Source: Actinomucor elegans (lineage: Eukaryota; Mucoromycota; Mucoromycetes; Mucorales; Mucoraceae). Taken from it: a stretch of DNA of 64,000 nt. Positions 40,989 to 51,265 of the stretch are shown in pieces; the stretch's first letter is position 1, and each line of letters opens with the position of its first letter. The notes beneath the pieces were generated by a model. It searched no databases, had not been told where the DNA came from, and worked only from the letters and a program-made list of their open reading frames with translations. Where the stretch lies: the NCBI GenBank assembly GCA_026027325.1, contig JAMSLZ010000004.1:682001-746000 (forward strand), in the 5' to 3' direction. A program made the translations under genes and the position numbers.

Positions 40989-41176
40989 TTCGAAATGGAG
41001 AAAAATTCAAGATGTCGAAAACTTGATGGAATGTTCTGAAAAAAAAACTGCAGATAGTACTTGGCGAGGCGAAGATGGATGTGCAATTTTTATAGATGGA
41101 TGTATTGTAGTTGTTGAGATATTCGGCTTTGAAAAAGTGGATTTTTGAAAAAAGTTTTCAAAAGCGAAAGAAGAGT

Positions 41177-41190
41177 GGGGATGTAGCTCA
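41177..41190 (+). repeat. tRNA-Ala head at LINE junction
   Basis: GGGGATGTAGCTCA preceded by AGAGT; between LINE E and ORF1-only copy 2. Confidence 0.9.
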
Positions 41191-43149
41191 GTTTAAAGAT
41201 TTTGTTTATTGATAGTATTCTATATGCATTCGCTCTATGGAGCATTTAGTTGCAATACCAGGAGCAAAGCAGCAAAAAGTCTATATTATAGGTTGTACAA
41301 TAAATCCTAAGCTCCTAATGGAGGTTTAGACCAAACTATAAAAAGACAACAAAAAACTACGGGAAAGAAAAGAAGAACATAAAAAAGATGAAAGATGAGA
41401 AGCAGCAGAAGATTGGGGGTGGGAACTGTTCACATGGGGAACACCTCGACAGACACACCGCAGCCAAACCAAAAGACATACACCAACATCCGGGGATCCA
41501 CAAAAAAAGCAAGAAAAAAAGGAGAGAACAAGAAGCAAAAGCAAACAGCGTTGGAAAGGGTACTAGGACCAGAAGAAAAGAAAGATCAAGAGAGAGAGGA
41601 AGAGAGAAAAAGGAAAACGACTAAAGCGGCAAGCAAGAGAAAAAACGGGGGAATTACTCGGTCATCATCTCCGCTTCTTCCACTTGAGAGACAGTCGGAG
41701 AGGGGACGCGAGACAACAGAGACGCAGTTTCCTTGTCATGATGAAGGAGATAGCTTAGATAGCACAAGCGCTGTTTCCTTGCTAACCTCTTTTCATCAGA
41801 GGGTGGACTTGAGGAGGAGCTGGTGGGACCAGGAGGAGAAGAAGCAGAGCGGGCAGCGAGTTCTTCAGCCAAAATGGAATCGAATTGCTTTTGGTTTATT
41901 CGCTCTTTTTCAAGAAACGAACGAGCAACAGAGACACGAAGAGGACGACGGACAAACGAGACAGCACGGAGACAACGAAGGTTTTCAACCTCGCGAGCCT
42001 TTTGGACTCGCAAGTCACCAGAAAGAGAAGCAAACTTGGGATCCTTGAGGTTGGCAGGGTCGTAAGGATCAAAATCCAGGCAAGGGGAACCACCACGGCC
42101 ATTGGCATGCATAGCTGTAGTAAATTCAAGTGTATAGTCGTTATGCAACAGGAACGAAACAACACGACTTGTAGGATATTGTATATCCAGAATGCGAGAG
42201 TTGTTCAAGCCAATGGCCTGAAGGGACTGACGCAGTTCTTTCAACGGACGGCGAACAGAGGTAGAGTAGTACACAAACTGATATCCTGGAGGGATACCAG
42301 TGTTAGGGCCAAAGAGGCGAGCAATTGTGGCGGCAGCACGGCGAGGTGGTGGAAGCAAAGTCTTCTTTTTTGGTTTCTTGCTGCACACATTGGTGGCAGC
42401 AACAGAAGCATAGCTAGCTGTTGACTTACCAACAACAGCAGCACCAGAAGAAGGAAGAGGAAGAGTAACAGCCTTGGCGGTGATTTTAGCCTTTTTAGGG
42501 GCCAAAAGAGAGGCAACTTGAGCTTCGAGAGCTCGGCGAGCAGATTCAGATTCTGCAAGAGCCTTTTGCAGTCGAAAGATTTCGCTATAAGCGTCTTCAA
42601 GTCGACTCAAACGCTGATTGACCTCTTGCATGAATGGTTGTAATGCTGATTGATCAACAATACCGGTCATTTTGGTGGTAGTGGGAGCAGTAGCTGGTGA
42701 AAAATCCAAACTGAAGGCTGGTGGTGTCTGTAGTTTGGTTGGCTTGAGGTGTGAGTAGCTGGTCGACGTTTTTTTAAGTGAAAATAAATCGGCTTGAAAA
42801 AGAGGTGGTGAAAGCGATGAAAACTGCCTTTTAACACCCAATGAAAAAAATTCAGCGTGCTTTTGGGGCGGAGAGGAAGGTTCTGACAAAGTTTGAACTT
42901 GATCGGAAGAGATGATGTTGCGATCTTGCTTCGTAATGTTTTCACAATGGAGAGATGGCGAAATCGGACAAATGTGTTCAGAATTTGACGAGATTTTGTC
43001 AGATGAAGGAGATGAAGACACAGAAATGTTGGCCAGTACTGTTTTGATAGATTGGTTATTAGTTTTGCTGAGGTTAGTCGTGTTTAAACTGCTTAAAAAT
43101 TTTTTTCACTACAACAAGTGTAGAAAAATTTGGTTAGCGGAAGAAGAGT
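41191..43149 (-). mobile_element. ORF1-only LINE unit, copy 2
   Basis: 1959 bp, near-identical to the copy at 7924-9882. At the 5' side the head occurs twice (43150-43160 incomplete, then 43161-43174). Confidence 0.88.
41654..42670 (-). CDS. ORF1 protein of the ORF1-only LINE, copy 2
   Basis: 338 aa from the ATG at 42670; same protein as copy 1 with only silent or minor changes. Intact in all three copies, which suggests the protein is under selection or the copies are recent. Confidence 0.8.
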   Translation of the reverse strand: MTGIVDQSALQPFMQEVNQRLSRLEDAYSEIFRLQKALAESESARRALEAQVASLLAPKKAKITAKAVTLPLPSSGAAVVGKSTASYASVAATNVCSKKPKKKTLLPPPRRAAATIARLFGPNTGIPPGYQFVYYSTSVRRPLKELRQSLQAIGLNNSRILDIQYPTSRVVSFLLHNDYTLEFTTAMHANGRGGSPCLDFDPYDPANLKDPKFASLSGDLRVQKAREVENLRCLRAVSFVRRPLRVSVARSFLEKERINQKQFDSILAEELAARSASSPPGPTSSSSSPPSDEKRLARKQRLCYLSYLLHHDKETASLLSRVPSPTVSQVEEAEMMTE

Positions 43150-43174
43150 GGGGATGTAGCGGGGATGTAGCTCA
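43150..43174 (+). repeat. Doubled tRNA-Ala head (11 + 14 bases)
   Basis: An incomplete head GGGGATGTAGC (43150-43160) is followed directly by a full head GGGGATGTAGCTCA (43161-43174). This is the only junction in the array with two heads. It suggests a shorter or slipped target duplication for one of the flanking insertions. Confidence 0.9.
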
Positions 43175-43488
43175 GTTTAAAGATTATATTTTATTAATAA
43201 GTAGTTATATGGGCAAACTCTATAGAGCATCTAGCCTAACTATATGAAAAGTGTTTAAAATAAACATAGAAAAAAGTATAAAAAACCCTGAGACCCACAA
43301 GGGAGAAAAAGGTTGAAGACAAGATAGAGATGCAGAGGATTACTGTAAGACTGAATGATCCAAAAGACATGCCAACAGCTGGGAACTTTGATAATCACTT
43401 ACCACTGCGGCAGCGCAGTTGGAAGACAAGCAGCTTAGTTCATCGGTAGCCAAGAAGTCGCGAAGAACGTAGTAGCCATCAAGGCCTA

Positions 43489-45786
43489 CTAGACAGAAGG
43501 AGCGAAGAACCAGGCATCACCAGGATCTGGATCTGGAGCGATAGCAGCAAGAGGATGACACAGCGTGTCAATCACATAGAGAACCTCAAGGAGTGCAGAC
43601 CAGAAAGACGGTGGACCATTGGATGCTTTCAAGGGCAACAAGTTCAGGGCATGATCAATGCGATTGACATCTGGCGGAGCAGCAGGTAATTGGCACAGAA
43701 GGCGAGGGTCAATGCCACGGCAATTGAACACAAAGTGATCTCGAGAGAGCCGGCAACCAGTGAAACAAGGACACAATTCATCACGGTTAGCGAAACGGCC
43801 TAACCGCCATCGAACAAGACGACTGCGAGCAGCGCGAGTCATAGGCAGGTACAGTATTGGATCAGGCTTTGAAGTAGAGGGCCGACAAGCACGCAAAAGA
43901 ACCGATTTACCAGTGTGAGCAGCAGCAGCCATTTGCTTGTCAAAGAGATCTTGCCAGTAGCCAGAGAACCAGGACTTGAGACGAGAGGCTGTAGGTACAG
44001 GATTGGGCAATGCCATATACATAGGATTGAGGTATAGAAGCTTGTTCAATCGAGTGTAGCCAAGACCAGAAGGAGAATTGTCTCGAGAAGAGTTCAGCAA
44101 TGATATCAAGCAATCATCAGGAAGCCATTGCGATCGTAGGGCATACTTGGTAACCAGGACATTGTATCGATGCTTCATGGAAGGGATACAAGTGATGTGC
44201 TTCGTGACATTGAACCATCGGGAGCCAACAAACATACCAACTAACCGGTTCTGAAGGTTATCCAAAGCAGTAAAGTCAGCAGCAGAGAGCCTAGATATAG
44301 CAAGACCGTACTCAAACTTGGGCCGAATGAAGGTAGTATATAACCGAGAACAGAGCAAGAGAGAGAAACCATTGCGGTTGACACCAACCGAATTCAGTAG
44401 AGCCATGGTTTTGACTGCACCACCAGACCGTTTAGCCAAGATACCTGGACCATCATACACTGTAGCCAGGTGTGTAGCCATAGAATCGACTGATGCTTGA
44501 GGGCCATCAGGATGAGCATACGTAGCAGAGGTTTCTTTCCGGCGTTTCAGCCTAGACATGGTAGCAGTGGCCTTGGCAAAGTCTTTTTGGAGTGACATGC
44601 AAAAGTTCTTCCAGGAGAGTCTTTTTGCAGCAGCAACAGCACGACGAAACGACTTGTGAGCTTGCAGATGGAGATGCCAGTAGTAAGCCTTGTCAACACC
44701 AAATGAATGACGCCAACGGCAATAGAGGCGATCACGTTCTCGAGCAGCAGCTTCCAGATCAGCAGTCCAGTACTTCTTCCAATGACCAGGACGGGGAGCC
44801 TTAGACCCAATGGATTCATCCATCGCCTGATAGAGACACTCATTCAGAGATGTATTGAGTGAATCTATAGGTGGACGACTATCCGGAGGAGAACCAACCA
44901 GACCCGCAAGAGTATCCTTCAAAGGAGCAACCAGACACCGAAACCGAGTATGGAACAGAGCCAAAGGCTCAGACTCAGCCAGCCGACTGAGGTTCCATGT
45001 CCTACGAGGAGCCAGCACCGAAGAGTCACCTACACCAGAAGAGCCACCAGAAACAGCAATGTACCTGAATCTCAATTGCAGCAGACGATGATCCGAGCCC
45101 AGAGATAGATCAGAAGCCACAGAAAGAGAAGGAGATACCATACCAGAACCACCAATGTTGGTCAAGAACAAATCAATGATACTGCTCGCCACAGCACCAT
45201 TTCTAAAGGTACAGTATGTATCAATACCATACGCCAAGGAAGCATTCAACACTGACAGATTGCGTTCTTCAATCCAAGGAAGTAGAGCTTGACCACGAGG
45301 ATTTGTTGCAGAATCACCAGTAACATCACCAAGGCGTGCATTGAAATCACCGCAGATAATACTATCAGAGTGCAGAGGCAGTGAGTTGAGAGAAGAGAGC
45401 ACCAGATCACGAGAGAGACTGGGTGGAAAGTAGACACAATGCACATTGACTTTGTCAACCTTGATCGACAGAGTATATGCATTGTAAGACGGAAGTTGAG
45501 AGACAGTAAAAGGACAGTGAGGAGAGATGAGAGCAGTGACACCACCTGAGCCACGTCCATTGGCATTAGTGACAGTTTGACCGTACAGATGATATTGAGA
45601 CCAATCGGTAGGGATCAACCCAGAGGTAAGCCAAGTTTCAGTAATCAAGAGGATATCACAAGAGAGAGCATGAGAGAGTACATCATGGATAGTAGTGACC
45701 CGAAGGCCATTGGCATTCCACAGTGCAAGAGAAAAGGAGCGGACGGGGGTATCAGAAGGAGTGAAAGGAGGGACTGAAGATGTCAT
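43489..45786 (-). pseudogene. LINE G ORF2 with in-frame deletion of the reverse transcriptase core
   Basis: 765 codons, open from start to stop, but 364 codons (1092 bp) are missing between LATVYDG and PGILAKRSGG at about 44455. The lost part includes all catalytic reverse-transcriptase motifs (KAPGPDHL through FADD). The endonuclease domain and the C-terminal knuckle remain. The breakpoint lies at ACCATCA, which occurs at both ends of the missing segment in intact copies, so the deletion probably arose by short direct-repeat recombination. Confidence 0.9.
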
Positions 45787-46653
45787 TATTGTGACATTTC
45801 AGTATCGCTATCACCTGTAACGTCTTCACCAGATGGCAAAGCGCCAGAACTACGGAATGCAAAAGCAGCCTTCTTGGGATCCTTTTCGGCAAGACGAGAG
45901 CGAGCTTCCTTAATGGCTTGATCAAGATCACCATCATCAATCCATCCAAGTTCCACAAAGGAGCGACCAACAGAAGGGACCATCACTGGTCGAATGAACG
46001 CCAGAGTGCTGATACAGCGAGAGTGAACGAGGTTAGCCATCTCGTTTTCACGAGCATTGGCTGAGAGAGAAGCATACTTGGGGTCAGCAAGATGGGCTGG
46101 GTTTAAAGGATCAAAATCCTTAATGAACTCAGCTTCAGCCGTAGTCATAAGCTCGGTAAACTTTTCAACATACTGCGTATGTATCAGGACACCAAGGACA
46201 CCAGTAGCAGGGAAACAGACATCTAACACACGACCAGTGTCAACACCAGCGCGACGTAACCGAGAGCGGACTTCAGTACGGTCAAGTTTGCTGAGATCGA
46301 CCAAGATAAACATAGGTAAAACCCTGAGGACCCTGGGCCTCAAGGGTTTTGAAGGCGCGAGCAGCGGCTATACGTTTCTTTAGGGAAACGGCAGCAGGGC
46401 GAGAGGGGCGGCTGTCCTTTTTTACAGCGGCTGCAGCAATGGCAGCGAAAGACCGGGCACCATTTTTTTCCTGGGCGGGAGAAGCGACATTCTGCGGTGG
46501 ACTACGAGCGGTGGCAGCAGAGAGTGTGGTTGGTTATTGCTCGAATTGCTGAACAAGTGAAAACACCATTTGCTGTAGCTGCTGGAACTGCATTGGCTGT
46601 TGCATTTGGTCCATTGAGCCAGATGGCTCCGATGCATGTTGAACATTGGACAT
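45786..46653 (-). pseudogene. LINE G ORF1, frameshifted and internally rearranged
   Basis: The C-terminal domain is open from about 46290 (KLDRTEVRSRLRRAG and following). One extra base in TTTGCTGAGATCG shifts the frame. Further upstream about 90-100 bp of the coiled-coil coding region are missing and replaced by a short scrambled segment. The start codon context at 46653 is preserved. Confidence 0.85.
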
Positions 46654-46838
46654 TTCGAAATGGAGAAAAATTCAAGATGTCGAAAACTTGATGGAATGTT
46701 CTGAAAAAAAAAACTGCAGATAGTACTTGGCAAGGCGAAGATGGATGTGCAATTTTATAGATGGATGTATAGTAGTGTTGAGATATTCGGCTTTGAAAAA
46801 GTGGATTTTTGAAAAAAGTTTCAAAAGCGAAAGAGAGT

Positions 46839-46852
46839 GGGGATGTAGCTCA
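46839..46852 (+). repeat. tRNA-Ala head at LINE junction
   Basis: GGGGATGTAGCTCA preceded by AGAGAGT; between LINE G and deletion derivative H. Confidence 0.9.
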
Positions 46853-47916
46853 GTTTAAAGATTATATTTTATTAATAAGTAGTTATATGGGCAAACTCTA
46901 TAGATCAGCTAGCCTAAACTATATGAAAAAGTGTTTAATATAAACATAGAAAAAAGTATAAAAAACCCTGAGAACCACAAGGAGAAAAAGGTTAAAGACA
47001 AGAGCGAGAACCAGTAGACTATTGCAGCTCTGAGTGATCCAAAAGGCAAGCCAACAGCTGGAACTTTGATAATCACTTACCACCGTGGCTGCGCAGTTGA
47101 AAGACAAACAGGCTGGTTCATCAATAGAACAGAGAGAAAGAGAGCTCATAACCAAGGAGAGGTTTATATAGTACGAGTAGCAGCAACCAGGCATCACCAG
47201 GATCTGGATCTGGACGATAGCACAAGAGGATGACAGCGTGTCAATCACATAGAGAATCTCAAGGAGTGCAGACCAGAAAGGCGGTGGACCATTGGATGCT
47301 TTCAAGGGCAACCCTGGGGCCTCAAGGGTTTTGAAGGCGCGAGCAGCGGCTATACGTTTCTTTAGGGAAACGGCAGCAGGGCGAGAGGGGCGGCTGTCCT
47401 TTTTTACAGCGGCTGCAGCAATGGCAGCGAAAGACCGGGCACCATTTTTTTCCTGGGCGGGAGAAAGCGACATTCTGCGGTGGACTACGAGCGGTGGCAG
47501 CAGAGAGTTGTGCTCGAAGTTGGTTATTTTCATTAACCAAAGCCTGGTTTTCGGTTTGAGTCCAAGAATCTCATTTTTCAAGGTCTGGAGCTCTTCAAAT
47601 AATGTTTGATGTTGTTGCACTTGCTGAACAAGTGAAAACACCATTTGCTGTAGCTGCTGGAACTGCATTGGCTGTTGCATTTGGTCCATTGAGCCAGATG
47701 GCTCCGATGCATGTTGAACATTGGACATTTCGAAATGGAGAAAAATTCAAGATGTCGAAAACTTGATGGAATGTTCTGAAAAAAAAACTGCAGATAGTAC
47801 TTGGCAAGGCGAAGATGGATGTGCAATTTTTATAGATGGATGTATAGTAGTTGTTGAGATATTCGGCTTTGAAAAAGTGGATTTTTGAAAAAAGTTTTCA
47901 AAAGCGAAAGAAGAGT
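46853..47916 (-). mobile_element. LINE H, 1.06-kb internal-deletion derivative
   Basis: About 455 bp of the LINE 3' end (3' UTR plus the last ORF2 codons) joined near 47311 directly to about 605 bp of the 5' end (ORF1 start plus leader). Both termini and flanking tRNA heads are kept, so it has the form of a short non-autonomous element. Many single-base losses relative to other copies occur at 46,740-47,300, not only in homopolymers. Confidence 0.85.
46919..47728 (-). pseudogene. Fused ORF1-ORF2 remnant in LINE H
   Basis: A 269-codon frame starting with the normal ORF1 N-terminus (ATG at 47728). It passes through a short frameshifted stretch (LGLKPKTRLWLMK), returns to the ORF1 frame (QEKNGARSFAAIAAAA), and at KTLEAPG crosses the deletion joint into the last ORF2 codons (LPLKASNGPPPFWSALLEILYVIDTL) before leaving frame. 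It has no catalytic domain. Confidence 0.8.
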
Positions 47917-47930
47917 GGGGATGTAGCTCA
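47917..47930 (+). repeat. tRNA-Ala head at LINE junction
   Basis: GGGGATGTAGCTCA preceded by AGAGT; between derivative H and LINE I. Confidence 0.9.
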
Positions 47931-50681
47931 GTTTAAAGATTATATTTTATTAATAAGTAGTTATATGGGCAAACTCTATAGATCATCTAGCCTAACTATA
48001 TGAAAAAGTGTTTAATATAAACATAGAAAAAAGTATAAAAAACCCTGAGAACCACAAGGGAGAAAAAGGTTAAAGACAAGAGCGAGAACCAGTAGACTAT
48101 TGCAGCTCTGAGTGATCCAAAAGGCAAGCCAACAGCTGGGAACTTTGATAATCACTTACCACCGTGGCTGCGCAGTTGAAAGACAAACAGGCTGGTTCAT
48201 CAATAGAACAGAGAGAAAGAGAGGCTCAATAAACCAAGGAGAGGTTTATATAGTACGAGTAGCAGCAAACCAGGCATCACCAGGATCTGGATCTGGGACG
48301 ATAGCAGCAAGAGGATGACACAGCGTGTCAATCACATAGAGAATCTCAAGGAGTGCAGACCAGAAAGGCGGTGGACCATTGGATGCTTTCAAGGGCAACA
48401 AGTTCAGGGCATGATCAATGCGATTGACATCTGGCGGAGCAGCAGGTAATTGGCACAGAAGGCGAGGATCAATGCCACGGCAATTGAACACAAAGTGATC
48501 TCGAGAGAGCCGGCAACCAGTGAAACAAGGACACAATTCATCACGGTTAGCGAAACGGCCTAAGCGCCATCGAACAAGACGACTGCGAGCAGCGCGAGTC
48601 ATAGGCAGGTACAGTATTGGATCAGGCTTTGAAGTAGAGGGCCGACAAGCACGCAAAAGAACCGATTTACCAGTGTGAGCAGCAGCAGCCATTTGCTTGT
48701 CAAAGAGGTCTTGCCAGTAGCCAGAGAACCAGGACTTGAGACGAGAGGCTGTAGGTACAGGATTGGGCAATGCCATATGCATAGGATTGAGGTATAGGAG
48801 CTTGTTCAATCGAGTGTAGCCAAGACCAGAAGGAGAATTGTCTCGAGAAGAGTTCAGCAATGATATCAAGCAATCATCCGGAAGCCATTGCGACCGTAGG
48901 GCATACTTGGTAACCAGGACATTGTATCGATGCTTCATGGAAGGGATACAAGTGATGTGCTTCGTGACATTGAACCATCGGGAGCCAACAAACATACCAA
49001 CTAACCGGTTCTGAAGGTTATCCAAAGCAGTAAAGTCAGCAGCAGAGAGCCTAGATATAGCAAGACCGTACTCAAACTTGGGCCGAATGAAGGTAGTATA
49101 TAACCGAGAACAGAGCAAGAGAGAGAAACCATTACGGTTGACACCAACCGAATTCAGTAGAGCCATGGTTTTGACTGCACCACCAGACCGTTTAGCCAGG
49201 ATACCCGGACCATCAAGACCTTTCTTGTTGAATGGCATACCAAGATACGTGAACTCGTTCACTGCAGGCAGAGGAACATCATAGAGACTCAGTCTAAAGT
49301 TGGTAGACGTAGAGGAGGTCACAGAAGGAGCGTTCAGGACAGCACACTTGGTAGGGTTCCAACGATAGCCCAGTACTCTTGAATGATCAGCAGCTAAGTT
49401 CAACATATTTTGCACCTCATGTTTGGAGCCAAAGATTGCCACATCGTCGGCAAACAGAAGACAGTTAATGGCCACAGCCTCAGCAGATCCAGGAGGAGAC
49501 ACTACAGCAGTAGTATCTGAAGCTTCAGACCGAAGGAGCTCAGGCAAGGAGTTGATGTACAAAGAATACAAGTGAGGACTCAACACCGAACCTTGGAGTA
49601 CACCAGTGGCAGGAGAGAAAGAGGAAGAGATGTGGTTGGCAATCAACACGGAGATGGATACATCATCAAATAGATTGACCAGCAGACCAAGGAGAGGCCG
49701 AGGCAGAGATGAATTCTCAAGAGCATTCCAGATCACACATCGATCAACAGTGTCATAGGCAGCCTTAATATCCAGAAAAGCAACAACAGGATAGTGGTGA
49801 TGAACCAAGAAGTAGTTGTGCATCAGGTCGTGCAGACAGAGGGCTTGATCCAGAGGACTACGCATAGGACGGAAGCCACCTTGTGCGAGATCTAGAGAAG
49901 GCGAATGGTCATAGACGCTTTGTGCAATGGTAATCTCAAACAACTTACGCATCACCGAAGTCAAAGAAATTGGCCTGTAGTTGGCAGGATCAGAAGCATC
50001 ACCTTTCTTGAAGATAGGAAAAACCTGGGCTTGACGCCATAGAACCGGTGTATAGCACCATTGGTAACAAACCTGGAATAGCAAAGAGAGGACAGGAGCA
50101 AGTAAATCAGCAACAGCCTTGAGCATTTCAGCTTTTAGATGATCAGGACCAGGAGCTTTGCGATTCGGCAACTGTTTGATATGCTCAACCAAGGTTTCCA
50201 CCGAGAAAATCCAAGACACTTCTTCATCAGACACCAGGAAAGGCACTTCTAAACCAAAGTCAGGAGCAGCCAGGGGACGAGAAGCAGTTGACAAAAGAGA
50301 ACCATCATACACTGTAGCCAGGTGAGTAGCCATAGAATCGACTGATGCTTGAGGGCCATCAGGATGAGCATACGTAGCAGAAGTTTCTTTCCGGCGTTTC
50401 AGCCTAGACATGGTGGCAGTGGCCTTGGCAAAGTCCTTTTGGAGTGACATGCAAAAGTTCTTCCAGGAGAGTCTTTTTGCAGCAGCAACAGCACGACGAA
50501 ACGACTTGTGAGCTTGCAGATGGAGATGCCAGTAATAAGCCTTGTCAACACCAAATGAATGACGCCAACGGCAATAGAGGCGATCACGTTCTCGAGCAGC
50601 AGCTTCCAGATCAGCTGTCCAGTACTTCTTCCAATGACCAGGACGGGGAGCCTTAGACCCAATGGATTCATCCATCGCCTG

Positions 50682-51082
50682 GAGCAACGTTAAAAATAAA
50701 AAAAATAAAAATTAGTTTTTAAATTAAATAGTGTTTTTTGTAATTATATTTTTTTTTGTTTAACACTTTTTTATTGTAATTTTTGAAAGTTTGGTAATTA
50801 ACGTAAAAATAAGAAATTGCAATAATTATGCAAAACTTATAAAGATTAAACTTTTATATTACTTTTCAATACAATTAAACTTTTTTTTTTCATAATATTT
50901 CACACCAGATCGAAACCCTGTTGTGCGACAATTTTTTTCTTTTAAAATTGATTAAAAAGCACGCCGTAAGTTTTTTAGCAACTTACAACTTGATAAATAA
51001 AGAAAGCTATATAATTTTAATTTAATAATATGAAAATAATTATAATATATATATTAATTATTAATGATATGTAATGTAGCTC
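50682..51082 (+). repeat. Left 401-bp terminal direct repeat
   Basis: Lies upstream of the transposase gene and so may carry its promoter. A 183-bp unique spacer (51083-51265) without a further gene separates it from the transposase ATG. Confidence 0.93.
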
Positions 51083-51265
51083 TTATATAAAAATTGCTCT
51101 TTGTTTTTGATTCATAGTATCAATTTTTATTTTTTTTTTGCCAAATGTTTGAATGTTTAATATTAAAATAATTATAATTATAATCATTTCTGTAACATTA
51201 ATTCAAACTCAATTACTTTTTTCTAAAAAATTGAATTATTATATAAATAAAAATAAGAACATCTT

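Larger units (their letters stand above)
36322..41176 (-). mobile_element. LINE E, intact 4855-bp unit of mosaic origin
   Basis: Both ORFs are open. The 3' half matches LINEs B-D. The ORF2 N-terminal half carries the variants seen in LINE I (for example HTDTIICGDF, LGFKYIAV, SRPPIDSLNTS). The 5' junction is of the T-GGGG type, not G9. The unit therefore looks like a recombinant between two LINE lineages. Confidence 0.92.
43175..46838 (-). mobile_element. LINE G, internally deleted unit
   Basis: The 3' end is of the LINE A type (ORF2 tail WFFAPSV). ORF2 lacks most of the reverse transcriptase. ORF1 has a frameshift near 46290 and a small scrambled deletion near 46520-46550. Non-autonomous. 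Confidence 0.88.
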
